The position numbers and the translations under genes were made by a program. A stretch of DNA of 63,824 nt from NCBI GenBank assembly GCA_964397995.1, contig CAYNLG010000011.1, positions 1 through 63,824 on the forward strand, in the 5' to 3' direction. The notes under the pieces were generated by a model, which did no database searches, was not told the DNA's origin, and was given only the letters and a program-made list of their open reading frames with translations. Positions 51,668-60,057 of the stretch are shown here, one piece after another (the stretch's first letter is position 1; each line of letters opens with the position of its first letter). The stretch comes from CAYNLG01 sp964397995 (GTDB lineage: Bacteria > Planctomycetota > Phycisphaerae > FEN-1346).

Positions 51668-53392
51668 TCACTCGGCGTCCTCGCCGCCACGGATGCGCGT
51701 GATGCCGCGCTTCTCCAGCTCATGGTGTGCCGTGCTGGACTGCCGGCTCTGGGGGTACTTCTTCAGGACTTCCTTGAAGGTGGAGATGGTCTTGTCCTTT
51801 TCGCCTGCGCGGTTATACAGGTAGGCCACTTTGAGGCAGGCCTCGGCCGCGTGGTCCGGGAAGAACGTCTCGACCTGCCTCAACTCCGCCACGGCCTTGC
51901 CGAGGGAGCCGAGGCGGTAGTGGCAGTCGGCGATGCGCCAGCTTGTCTCGGGCGGCTGGTTGATCTGCTGCCAGGCCGCCAACGCCTCGCTCCACTGTTT
52001 CAGCCGCTCGTGCAACTCCGCCTTGATCTGCCGCGCCTCGCCGGCGTACTGGGGTACGCTCACCATCGCGTCGGCGAGCTTCAGGCCCTCCTCGTCCTGC
52101 CTGGTGGCGTAATAGTATCGCAGAAACTCCATCTGGCCGCGCTGCTCGTCCTTCATGCTGCGGCAAAGGCTCTTCACGATGTCGGCGTCCCGCTCATACA
52201 TGTACCGAGCCAGTTCGGCCTTGTGGTCGTCGGTCATCTCGGCCAGGCGGAGCTTGAAGAAGGCGTTCTTCGCCATTTCGGGCGCCTTCACCTGCTCGAA
52301 GAGGACCTTGACCAGCGACTCGATCTCCCAGTTCTTCATCCGTGTGAAGTCGAGCTGGTTGTAGTACTGGTTGACCTTGCTCTTGTGGGCGTGGTAGACG
52401 GCAATCCAGCGGATGAGGCGGTCCCACTGCCCGGGCTTCTTGTGGCCCTCGAACTGGGCGTCAAGCCGCTTCATCCAGACCTCGACGTCGCCCGTGGCCG
52501 CCAGGTGGAAGTTCGCCAGGTCGATCTGGTAGTCGTCCCAGTCGGCAAAGCGCCCGTCCATCGCCTCGGCCCATGTCGCGTAGTACCGCTGCTTGAGTTC
52601 CGTCTGACTCGCCTCGAACCGGCCGTGCTTTTTGACGTGGTTGCGGACGGCGTTCCAGTAGTCCCGGTCCGTGTCCAGGTTCTCCGGCACCTTGCGGGGC
52701 GCCCACTGGAACGTGCCGACCTTCCTATAGAAGGCGCGGAGGCGGGCCTCGTCGGGCTCGCGGCGGACATGGTGGTAGACGGCCTTGTCGATGGCGCGGC
52801 GGGCGGCGTCGGAGTTGGACTTCCGGAAGTCGACCGCCACCTGCTCGTAATACTCGACGGCCTGGCGTGCCTGGTCCTTGCGGACCATGTAGTCGGCCAG
52901 TTGGTTGATCGCGTCGGCCGCCAGCGGGTGCTTCGAGTAGTCGGCGTCGTCGGCCATGTCGGCCCAGACCTTCATGGCCTGGTCCTCGTCGCCGTTCTCC
53001 CAATGGCACTGGCCGAGGTAGAAGAGGGCGGCGGCGGCGTACTTGACGCGGTTGGGCCAGTAGTCGAGCACCTCGCGGTACTGCTTGACGGCGTCGAACC
53101 GCTTGTCGTCGTGGTGGAGGCACCGGCCCTTGCGGAGGACCACGTAGGGCAGGACCCGCGAGCGGTCGAACTCGCGGAGAAACGCCTCGTAGGCCGCCAG
53201 GGCCGCCCGCCAGCCCTTCGAGCCGAAGGCCTTGTCGGCCTTCGACAGGCTGTGGGCCTCGAAGGTGTCGAGTTGCTTGAACTCGTCGCTCGAAAGCTCG
53301 ATCTCGCCCGTGCCGCGCCCCGCCCGGGCCGCACGAGGCAGGAATGTCGCGGCCGCCAGGGCGACCAGGGGAAGAAGGAACCACCGTCTCAT
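51668..53392 (-). CDS. Exported TPR protein, first gene of the ExbBD operon
   Basis: A 574-residue protein with signal peptide (MRRWFLLPLVALAAATFLPRA, cleavage near RAARA). The mature part is helical throughout: TPR units early (VLRKGRCLHHDDKRFDAVKQYREVLDYWP, quoted in part: ALFYLGQCHWENGDEDQAM) and late (ADCHYRLGSLGKAVAELRQ, YLYNRAGEKDKTISTF), with a less regular middle. No beta module is seen. I chose ATG 53392, preceded by GAGGA, over longer frames because the signal peptide starts here. An ECF-type promoter motif lies about 85 bp upstream. Role unknown; probably a periplasmic scaffold. Confidence 0.8.
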   Translation of the reverse strand: MRRWFLLPLVALAAATFLPRAARAGRGTGEIELSSDEFKQLDTFEAHSLSKADKAFGSKGWRAALAAYEAFLREFDRSRVLPYVVLRKGRCLHHDDKRFDAVKQYREVLDYWPNRVKYAAAALFYLGQCHWENGDEDQAMKVWADMADDADYSKHPLAADAINQLADYMVRKDQARQAVEYYEQVAVDFRKSNSDAARRAIDKAVYHHVRREPDEARLRAFYRKVGTFQWAPRKVPENLDTDRDYWNAVRNHVKKHGRFEASQTELKQRYYATWAEAMDGRFADWDDYQIDLANFHLAATGDVEVWMKRLDAQFEGHKKPGQWDRLIRWIAVYHAHKSKVNQYYNQLDFTRMKNWEIESLVKVLFEQVKAPEMAKNAFFKLRLAEMTDDHKAELARYMYERDADIVKSLCRSMKDEQRGQMEFLRYYYATRQDEEGLKLADAMVSVPQYAGEARQIKAELHERLKQWSEALAAWQQINQPPETSWRIADCHYRLGSLGKAVAELRQVETFFPDHAAEACLKVAYLYNRAGEKDKTISTFKEVLKKYPQSRQSSTAHHELEKRGITRIRGGEDAE

Positions 53393-53474
53393 AGCCGTCC
53401 TCAGCCGATCATGTCCGTGTCCGGTTGCTCGGCCCCAAGCGGGACCGTGCGCCGCCATCCTGCGGGCAGTAGGG

Positions 53475-53502
53475 TAAACGCGGCGCGCCGTCGGAGGTTC
53501 CC
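53475..53502 (-). promoter_or_regulatory. ECF-sigma type promoter of the TPR/ExbBD operon
   Basis: On the - strand GGGAAC (53502-53497) is followed after exactly 16 bp by CGTTTA (53480-53475). This fits the usual ECF layout (-35 with AAC, -10 with CGT; compare TGAAAC-N16-CGTA for sigma-W). It lies about 85 bp before the first TPR ATG and directly downstream of the ECF sigma/FecR pair and its terminator, so the encoded sigma factor is the obvious candidate to use it. Confidence 0.55.
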
Positions 53503-53560
53503 CGCCATTTCGCGCTGTGGTGCGGGGGGCGCAGGCCCGGCGCATGGACGAGAAGTGTCT

Positions 53561-53610
53561 ACAGAAAGCGTTCGCCGCGCCGAGGGGGCTCCCCGCGGCG
53601 CGGCGAACGC
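53561..53610 (-). terminator. Terminator after the sigma/FecR genes
   Basis: A perfect 15-bp stem, GCGTTCGCCGCGCCG (53568-53582) with its complement at 53596-53610, and a loop that itself pairs GGGG with CCCC. On the - strand it is followed by TTTCTGT. It starts 20 bp after the FecR stop, ending that transcript and separating it from the TPR/ExbBD operon. Confidence 0.7.
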
Positions 53611-53629
53611 GTGATGTTGTGTCGGGTAG

Positions 53630-54976
53630 CTACGGCTGAGAGTCGGGCTGCTGGGCCGCTTCCCTCTTCTTGGCCTTTCCGGCTTCGTAGCGGGCGCGGC
53701 GGGCCTTGGCCTCGCGCTCGACCCGCTCGTGCTGTTCCGGCGTGATGACCGTCGTTTCGATCTCGTTGAGCAACTCTTGCATCGCCTCGCCCTGCGCTTG
53801 CCGGCTGTCGAGGGCGTTGACCTTGGGTGCGGCTTCCTCGCACATCGCGCGGATACGCAGCCGCTGGTCCTCGGTCGGCTCGAAGCGGCGGAGGCGGCGG
53901 TACTGCAGGCGCTGGTAGAGCTGGTGGCCCTCCCAGGCGGCCCGCTGCTCCTTCGTCAGGCACTTGAGGACGGCGGCCGCGTGCTCCTCGCGGATGCGGC
54001 GGCCTTCGGCCTGCAACTCGCGGACCGGCTCGTAGGCCTGTTTCAGCAAGTCGCTGCTCTTCCAATCGGATTTGCTCGCGCCCTTGGCGGCTTCCTTGGC
54101 AGCCAGATTGGCGGCTCGGTATTCCTCGCTCCAGGCGGCCATCGCCGCTTCCTTGTCATCGTTCAGCTTCTGGATGTCGGCGACTTGGGCCTCGGTCAGG
54201 GCGCACACCTCGGTCATCTCCTCGAGGCGCCGCTGGTCGTTCGAGAGCGGCTTCACCCCATTGCCCACGACAATGACCCCGGTCGGGCCGAGGGGCGAGC
54301 TGTCATCGGCCACCCGGATCTTGATGGTGGCCGCCGACGATTCCGAGGGAGGCAAGGCCGCATCCTCGCCGGCCTGCAACTCCGTCGTCCCCCAGGCGCC
54401 GGCGGCCAGGACCGCCCCGGCCAGCACCTGCACCCACATGCGTGGTGTCTTCATCATTTCGTCTCCTTTCGGTTCAAGGACTCGGACTGTGAAGCGTGTG
54501 CCGAGGGCGCGGACCGACCCCGCGTCGGTCTGCACGGTGAACGCCCCCCCCTGGGGCATGACCTCGCACGTTACTTGGCCGCCCCAGAGCTCCAGCGTCT
54601 CCTCATAGGGTCCTCCGCCGAGACGGACTGCCGACTGCGGCGCGACCGCCACGCGGACGTAGTGGCCCAGCTTCAGCCGCGCCGGCGCCTCGGGCGTCGT
54701 CACCACGGCGCCGCGGGCGACCGGGCCGCCCCCGAGCACCGCGTACGTCCCGAGGGCCATGGGTGCCGGGTAGCGACCCGGCCCCGGCAACAGGAGCAAG
54801 GCGGCCCCGATGGCCGCGAAGACGGCGGCCGCCGCCGGGATGATCCACCAAGGGCGGCGTCGGCGCCGGGTTCGGGCTCGCTCCAGGATGCGGTCCGCGA
54901 GGTCGGGCGGGACCTTGCCGGCGAATTCCTCGCGGAGCAGGACGTCGATCAGCCGGTCGCGGGGGTCGCCGTTCAT
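53630..54976 (-). CDS. FecR-type anti-sigma protein with CpxP/Spy-like C-terminal region
   Basis: A 448-residue regulator. The N-terminal cytoplasmic helix segment (DRLIDVLLREEFAGKVPPDL) is the likely sigma-binding part. One membrane helix spans about 45-65. A FecR domain runs about 85-205 (ALGTRFTVRVLEP, then ELQAGEDA). The periplasmic tail (about 240-430) is helical with LTEAQ and LTKEQ motifs, reminiscent of CpxP/Spy/ZraP stress sensors. ATG 54976 overlaps the sigma stop by 4 bp. An internal ATG-ATG at 54457/54454 has AGGAGA before it and begins a signal-peptide-like stretch, so a short exported form is possible. I read the whole as one protein because the FecR domain continues across that point. 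Confidence 0.75.
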   Translation of the reverse strand: MNGDPRDRLIDVLLREEFAGKVPPDLADRILERARTRRRRRPWWIIPAAAAVFAAIGAALLLLPGPGRYPAPMALGTYAVLGGGPVARGAVVTTPEAPARLKLGHYVRVAVAPQSAVRLGGGPYEETLELWGGQVTCEVMPQGGAFTVQTDAGSVRALGTRFTVRVLEPKGDEMMKTPRMWVQVLAGAVLAAGAWGTTELQAGEDAALPPSESSAATIKIRVADDSSPLGPTGVIVVGNGVKPLSNDQRRLEEMTEVCALTEAQVADIQKLNDDKEAAMAAWSEEYRAANLAAKEAAKGASKSDWKSSDLLKQAYEPVRELQAEGRRIREEHAAAVLKCLTKEQRAAWEGHQLYQRLQYRRLRRFEPTEDQRLRIRAMCEEAAPKVNALDSRQAQGEAMQELLNEIETTVITPEQHERVEREAKARRARYEAGKAKKREAAQQPDSQP

Positions 54977-55506
54977 GCCTCGGCCTCCGGCAGGCGCAGC
55001 CGTCGCCGGATGCAGTCCGCCAAGCGGGCGCGCAGGCGGCGGGCGAGCGTCTTGACGCCTTCCACCGCCATGTCCAGTTCGCGGGCCAGTTCCGCCCGGG
55101 TGCGGTTCTCGGCGTAGTGCCGGTGGAGGAACCGCCGGTGCCCGGCCTCCAGGGCCGCCAGGCACCGCCGTAGCGCCTCGACGTAGTCGAAGCCGTCGCC
55201 CTCGCGCAGAAACTCGTTTTGCCAGACGGCCTCGGCCTGATCGAGGTCGGCGCGGCTGACTTCGGCGGGTCGGGCGGCGTCCCGCCGCCGTGACAGCAGG
55301 TAGAGGTTCCGCGCCATGCCGCGCAGGTACGCCGCCTGGGCCCGGTCGCCGACGAGCCGGCCCAGGCGCGGGTTGCCGTGGGCCGCCAGGAACGTTTCCT
55401 GGACCAGGTCTTCGGCGGCGTGCGCGTCGGCCCCGAGGTACCGCAGGTAGCGGTAGAGTTCGGCCTGGTGGGCGCGGATCACGTGTTCGAAGGCGTCGCG
55501 GCGCAC
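54973..55506 (-). CDS. ECF RNA polymerase sigma factor
   Basis: A 177-residue sigma-70 family factor with region 2 (FEHVIRAHQAELYRYLRYLG, DAHAAEDLVQETFL) and region 4 (ALEAGHRRFLHRHYAENRTRAELARELDMAVEGVKTLARR, seen as separate blocks). It is coupled to the FecR gene by a 4-bp overlap, the standard sigma/anti-sigma pair. The GTG start at 55506 has no strong ribosome site, so the N-terminus may differ by a few residues. Its probable target is the ECF-type promoter at 53475-53502. No matching promoter is seen before its own gene. Confidence 0.92.
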   Translation of the reverse strand: MRRDAFEHVIRAHQAELYRYLRYLGADAHAAEDLVQETFLAAHGNPRLGRLVGDRAQAAYLRGMARNLYLLSRRRDAARPAEVSRADLDQAEAVWQNEFLREGDGFDYVEALRRCLAALEAGHRRFLHRHYAENRTRAELARELDMAVEGVKTLARRLRARLADCIRRRLRLPEAEA

Positions 55507-55701
55507 GCGGGTTCCCGGTCGGTCGGGCGTCAGTGTCCACCTCTATAGTTGCGCGCTTCTGGGCCGGGGGGTTCAGAAATCCGGCGGCCGTTGCATGTGC
55601 CGGGCCGAGGGTGGCCTGTGACGCTCTCCGGGTTTTGCCGGGCCGCGCTGCCCGCTTGGGCGTTCAATACCCCGAGCGTGAACCCGGGAGACGCCTGGCC
55701 C

Positions 55702-58700
55702 ATGCCCTTGCCCGCCGACCAGACGAGCGTCCGCCTCCGCCCGCCTCACGCCATCCCCCGCCTGCCGCTCTTCTCGCTGCTGGTGCTGGGAGCGGTCGTG
55801 GCGGTCCTTCTGATCGTCCAGGTGCTGAGCGGACCTGGACGGCGGTCCAGTGAGGGCGAAGCCGGGGAGCGGAAGGTGCTGTCGGGTGACGCGTCGGGGC
55901 GGCTGACCGACCCGCGGACGCGGCTTGCGGAGGCCCGCCGCCTCGGCCGCACCCGTACTGTCGAGGCCGCCCCCCTGCTGCGCCGGTTCTCACGTGACGA
56001 TGACGACCCGGAGGTGCGCGAGGCCTGCGTCTGGGCCCTTGGCGAGATCGGCGACCCGGAGAGCGTGCAGGCCGTCCGTATCCGGACGACCGACCGTAGC
56101 GCCGAGGTTCGCATCGCGGCCGGCCATGCCTTGGCCAAACTGTACGGTGAGTCGGCCGATAAGGGCTTCGACGACCTGCTCCGCGACCCCGAGCCGCGCG
56201 TCCGCGAAGAGGCCGTCAAGGCGCTCGGTACGGTGGACGATCCACGGGCGACGGATCGGCTCATCGATGCTCTCGACGACGCCGCCGTGGTGGTGCGGCT
56301 GGCGGCCGCCAAGGCCCTCGCCGACCGAGACGGGCCGGCGGCGACGCGCGGCATGGCGAAGGCCTTGGGCGACGAAAACGCCGACGTGCGCGCCGTGGCC
56401 GCGGCCGCCATGGCCCGTTTCACCGGCCAGATGGGTGGGGCCGTCGGCGCGGGATTGGCCGAGGCGGATTCCCTCGAAGCCCGGGCCGACGCCGCCGGCG
56501 TTCTGGCCAGGACAGGCGACCCCGAAGCCGCGGCCGCCATCGTGCGGCTGCTGGACGGCTTTGGCCGCAAGGTGCGCGGCAACGCGGTGGCGCTGGAGGC
56601 GGCGGTCATCAAGGCCCTCGTGACCGTCGGCGAGCCGGGGCTCGATGCCCTCGTACGCGAAGCCATCGACGAGGAACTTGACCCGCGGGCCGAGCGCCCC
56701 GCCGCCGAGGCCTGCGTCCGCATCGGCGGTCCCGCGGCGCGGCGCATCACCGAGGCGCTCCTCCGCTGGCGGCTCTTCCCCGACCCGGAGGAACTGGCCG
56801 TCTGGGTCGACGCCCTCGGCCGCCTGGGCGACCCCGCGGCTGAGCCCGCCCTGCGCCGAGCCCTGGCCCAGGGCATCGAGGGCATGGACGCGACTGTCGC
56901 ACGAGCCTGCGAGCGGATCGCCACGGCGACGGGCGCGCCGTTCGGGCCGTTCGAGCCTGAGCCGGGCCTGCTGGCCGATGCGCCGTCCGAGGCGGCCTAC
57001 AGACCCATTCGGCCGCGCGGTGTACTGGTGACGCCGGCGGCTCCGACGGGCGCGACGATTCCCGAAAGCGGTGTCGTCCGCGTGACGCTGAAGGGCGCCC
57101 TGCACGAATCCCGCCAAGGCCGCGGGACCGCGACGTCGGACCTGACGTTGACCCTGACACGGCGCGACGGCACGTGGGACGAGGCCTTCGACGCCCACGC
57201 CGTTACCTTCAACAAGCGCGACCACCGCGGGCGCCTTGTCCGAGCCGAGACGCGCGGCACGGCGACGGGACTGGCCGTCGAGGTGGTCTTCCTGAACGAC
57301 TTCTACCGCCACGGGGCGTTCGGTGCGTTCACCGTCACGCTCGAGCCGAGCGGCGCCGGCCTCGCGGGCACATACACCGGCCACTGCCACTTCGTCTCGG
57401 TCGAGGGCCGGGCCGAGGGAGCCGCGTGGGCCCAGATCTGGCCCGATCCGGCGGCGCCTCCGCTGGAGTGCGGCGAGCATCCTCGGCTGCTCCTCCGCCG
57501 GGGCGACGTGCCCGCCCTCCGCGAACGGGCCCGGACGCCGACCGGCCGGCGCCTCCTGGCGGCCCTTCGGGCGCGGCTCGCGCGGCAGAAGACGCTCTAC
57601 CGCGAGCGCGTCAACTACATCACCACCTGGCAACCGGGGGCGGACCTCGCCATCGCCCACGGCCTGCTCTACACCCTCTTTGACGATGCGCCGCACGCCC
57701 GCCGCGCCCAGCCCCTCGTCATGGAACGCACCCGTGTTCTGCCGTACGGTGGCGAGCACGGCGAACGGTTGCCTGGGCCGCTCTTCCATTACCCGTGGGC
57801 GGCCGACTTGGTGTACCCCGCGCTGGAGCCCGGCGACCAGGCGAAGGTGGACGAGGCTCTCCGGCACTCGCACCTGCTCTTCTCGGCGCAGCACGGGCCG
57901 CTGGGCGTCTTTACCGCCAGCCGCGGGACGTTCGGCATCGCCGGCGTCATGGCCCTGGGGCGGGTCGGGGACCGCGGTGAGTTCAAGCTGCCGGAGCCGG
58001 TGGCCCCACCGCCTTTGGTCGAGGCTCGGGCCGATGCGGCGGTGCAGGCAGAGGGCGTGCCCGCCCAAGCCTACCAGCCCGGCCGCGTCCTCACGCAGTG
58101 GCTTGTCCTCGGACCGTTCGGCGGCGGCGCGGCCGACGCGGTCCTGGACGCAATGGGCGGGGCCGAGAGCGCGCGGCCGACGGCGGCGGTGCCGGTCAAG
58201 GTCCGGGGGGTGAAGTTGCGGTTTCAGCCGCTCCCGGCGGAGGCCGTCGATCACGTGCCGTCACCGACCGGATCGCAGGTCTGTCTCGTGATGCCGGCCG
58301 CCGAACCCGGCTCGACGACGCTGCTTGCGTCGCACCTGCAGGTGGACGGGGAGGTAGCCTGTGCGGTCGACGTGCCGTTCGGCGAGGCCGGTTTCCGCCT
58401 CTGGGTCGATGGCCGCGCCGCCCCGCCCGGGACCACGCTGCTTCTCGACCCGGGCACGCACCGGCTCCTGGCCGCCGTGCGGGGCCAGCTTATGGCCCTG
58501 CGCCTGGTGCCGGCGGATGCGCGGCTGGTCCGGGCGGAGCGCGCCAAGTACGCGTGGCTGCACGCCGACTGGGAAGCCGCCAAGGCGCGGCACGCCGAGA
58601 CGGGAGTCATCCAGGACATCCCGGCCATCGTCCGTATGTGCCGTGTCGGCACGCGGACGCTGTACCTGCAGCAGCTCGACCGCGGGGGCCGCCCGGGCCG

Positions 58701-58989
58701 GGGTGAGGACCTCAGCCTGCCGTTCGTTCATGCCTGTCTGCAGGCCCTTGGCGAGGGACTGCCGCCCGACACGCCGCTCGTGGTGGCGGCCGACCCGGGC
58801 GCGATCCGCGACGTGGATGACCGGCACCTGGTCTTCGCGATGGGGCTCGTGCCGGAAGCAATGCGGCCGGCGCTGAAGGCGGAGTTCGACCGGCGCTTCC
58901 TGCCGGACGGGCTGGGGCGGCTGTCGAGTGTGGACCTGGTGGCGGCGCTCGTGAACTACCCCTTCGAAAGGCCGCATGCGAGTGACTGA
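55702..58989 (+). CDS. Membrane-anchored HEAT-repeat protein with lyase-like C-terminal region
   Basis: A 1095-residue protein. One membrane helix at about 22-43 (LFSLLVLGAVVAVLLIVQVL) anchors it. HEAT/PBS-lyase repeats fill about 70-420 (DDPEVREACVWALGEIGDPE and similar units). A beta region follows (about 450-580), then from about 590 a sequence opening HPRLLLRRGDVPALRERA, the usual start of alginate-lyase/heparinase-type toroids, with YHY-like and GVFTASRGTFG segments. The rest is partly beta (LWVDGRAAPPGTTLLLDPG). I cannot name a catalytic site. ATG 55702 is chosen for GGGAGA upstream; an earlier in-frame start at 55549 lies over the divergent promoter zone. It heads a run of uronate-type genes. 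Confidence 0.7.
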   Translation: MPLPADQTSVRLRPPHAIPRLPLFSLLVLGAVVAVLLIVQVLSGPGRRSSEGEAGERKVLSGDASGRLTDPRTRLAEARRLGRTRTVEAAPLLRRFSRDDDDPEVREACVWALGEIGDPESVQAVRIRTTDRSAEVRIAAGHALAKLYGESADKGFDDLLRDPEPRVREEAVKALGTVDDPRATDRLIDALDDAAVVVRLAAAKALADRDGPAATRGMAKALGDENADVRAVAAAAMARFTGQMGGAVGAGLAEADSLEARADAAGVLARTGDPEAAAAIVRLLDGFGRKVRGNAVALEAAVIKALVTVGEPGLDALVREAIDEELDPRAERPAAEACVRIGGPAARRITEALLRWRLFPDPEELAVWVDALGRLGDPAAEPALRRALAQGIEGMDATVARACERIATATGAPFGPFEPEPGLLADAPSEAAYRPIRPRGVLVTPAAPTGATIPESGVVRVTLKGALHESRQGRGTATSDLTLTLTRRDGTWDEAFDAHAVTFNKRDHRGRLVRAETRGTATGLAVEVVFLNDFYRHGAFGAFTVTLEPSGAGLAGTYTGHCHFVSVEGRAEGAAWAQIWPDPAAPPLECGEHPRLLLRRGDVPALRERARTPTGRRLLAALRARLARQKTLYRERVNYITTWQPGADLAIAHGLLYTLFDDAPHARRAQPLVMERTRVLPYGGEHGERLPGPLFHYPWAADLVYPALEPGDQAKVDEALRHSHLLFSAQHGPLGVFTASRGTFGIAGVMALGRVGDRGEFKLPEPVAPPPLVEARADAAVQAEGVPAQAYQPGRVLTQWLVLGPFGGGAADAVLDAMGGAESARPTAAVPVKVRGVKLRFQPLPAEAVDHVPSPTGSQVCLVMPAAEPGSTTLLASHLQVDGEVACAVDVPFGEAGFRLWVDGRAAPPGTTLLLDPGTHRLLAAVRGQLMALRLVPADARLVRAERAKYAWLHADWEAAKARHAETGVIQDIPAIVRMCRVGTRTLYLQQLDRGGRPGRGEDLSLPFVHACLQALGEGLPPDTPLVVAADPGAIRDVDDRHLVFAMGLVPEAMRPALKAEFDRRFLPDGLGRLSSVDLVAALVNYPFERPHASD

Positions 58990-59001
58990 GGGTGTGGAGG
59001 A

Positions 59002-59874
59002 ATGATGTTCATCAATCTGAATCCCGGCACCGTGGGCCTTGATGGCGTGGACTTCGACGTTCTGGTCGAGGCCGCGCCGAAGCACGGCTTCGAAGGAATC
59101 GACCTGCCCATCCGTCGCCTCGAGACGACCGACCAGGCGAAGGAAGCCGCCGCGCAGGTCGCCGACGCCGGCCTGCGGTGGGGCTTGGTACCTTTGCCGC
59201 GCGACTTCCTTCGGGCTGAGGACGCCGAGTTCGAGTCGGGCCTGGCCGAGCTCGAAGCCCGTTTGCCGGTCATCGAGGCCGCCGGCTGTTGCCGTGCCTA
59301 CAACCACATCTGGCCGGGCAGCGATGAGCGGTCCCCGGATGAGAACCTGGCGTGGCACGTCGACCGGCTGGGGCGGCTCAGCGGCCTGCTGGGCAAGGCG
59401 GGCGTGATGCTGGGCATCGAGTTCATCGGCCCGAGGACGGTGCAGCAACGGTTCAGGCACCCCTTCATCCGGACGGCCACCGAGGCTGCGGCCTTGGCCG
59501 ACGCCGCCGGGCCGAACGTGGGCCTGGTGGTGGACCTCTTCCATTGGTACACGTCCGGCGAATCCCTGATGTCGCTGAGCCGGGCCGTCTCGGGCCGGAG
59601 GGTGGTCAACGTCCACGCCAACGATGCCCGGACCGGTCTCGGGCGCGATGAACAACAGGACCTGGAACGCGAGATGCCGTTGGCCACGGGAGTCATCGAT
59701 GCGCCGGCCGTGATGCGGCTCCTGGCCGATGCGGGGTACGATGGCCCGGTCATCTCCGAGCCGTTTAGCCCGGCAAAGGGGCGCCTGGGGGCGATGGCCC
59801 CCGAGGCTGCGCTCGCCGAGGTCGGCGCGAGCATGCGGGCGCTCTTCGCGGCCGCGGGGATGGACCGGCGGTAA
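59002..59874 (+). CDS. Sugar phosphate isomerase/epimerase-like TIM barrel protein
   Basis: A 290-residue protein of the AP-endonuclease-2/xylose-isomerase-like superfamily. Blocks include HGFEGIDLPIRRLE, a metal-type Glu in LGIEFIGPRT, Asp/His in GLVVDLFHWYTSGES, NVHANDART and a late Glu in GPVISEPFSP, which together form the usual metal site. Soluble. ATG codons at 59002 and 59005 are both possible; GGAGGA lies 1 nt before the first, so 59005 may be used. It follows the HEAT/lyase-like gene by 12 bp. It probably isomerises or epimerises a uronate-derived sugar; substrate unknown. Confidence 0.85.
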   Translation: MMFINLNPGTVGLDGVDFDVLVEAAPKHGFEGIDLPIRRLETTDQAKEAAAQVADAGLRWGLVPLPRDFLRAEDAEFESGLAELEARLPVIEAAGCCRAYNHIWPGSDERSPDENLAWHVDRLGRLSGLLGKAGVMLGIEFIGPRTVQQRFRHPFIRTATEAAALADAAGPNVGLVVDLFHWYTSGESLMSLSRAVSGRRVVNVHANDARTGLGRDEQQDLEREMPLATGVIDAPAVMRLLADAGYDGPVISEPFSPAKGRLGAMAPEAALAEVGASMRALFAAAGMDRR

Positions 59875-59905
59875 TCTGTCCAGAACCGGCCCGGTGAGTT
59901 TTCTT

Positions 59906-59952
59906 CGTGCAGGCGCCCGCGGGGCGCGGTAGAACGCCCCTTCGGCTGCACG
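59906..59952. other. Branched hairpin between the two isomerase genes
   Basis: CGTGCAG (59906-59912) pairs with CTGCACG (59946-59952), enclosing GCGCCC-GCG-GGGCGC (59913-59927). It lies 31 bp after the first isomerase stop in a 183-bp gap. No T run follows. It may be a processing or attenuation structure. Confidence 0.35.
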
Positions 59953-60057
59953 AGCCGTGGCCGCCGTACGCACGTGATACGCGGTCGCGCGCCCGCGGGG
60001 ACGGCCCCGCCGGCGGGCGGCGGCAGAGACACACCCACAGGACGCGAAGGAGCCAGC

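Noticed and set aside
41128..53614. Two very long + strand open frames (about 1559 and 1482 codons) opposite the TPR genes
   Set aside because: Low-complexity Arg/Gly/Val/Leu translations without motifs, opposite clear signal-peptide and TPR genes; third-codon GC bias explains the lack of stops.
54454..54457. Start of a separate CpxP-like gene at the internal ATG-ATG
   Set aside because: The FecR domain runs through this point in the same frame with no stop, so a separate gene is unlikely; kept only as a possible alternative start.
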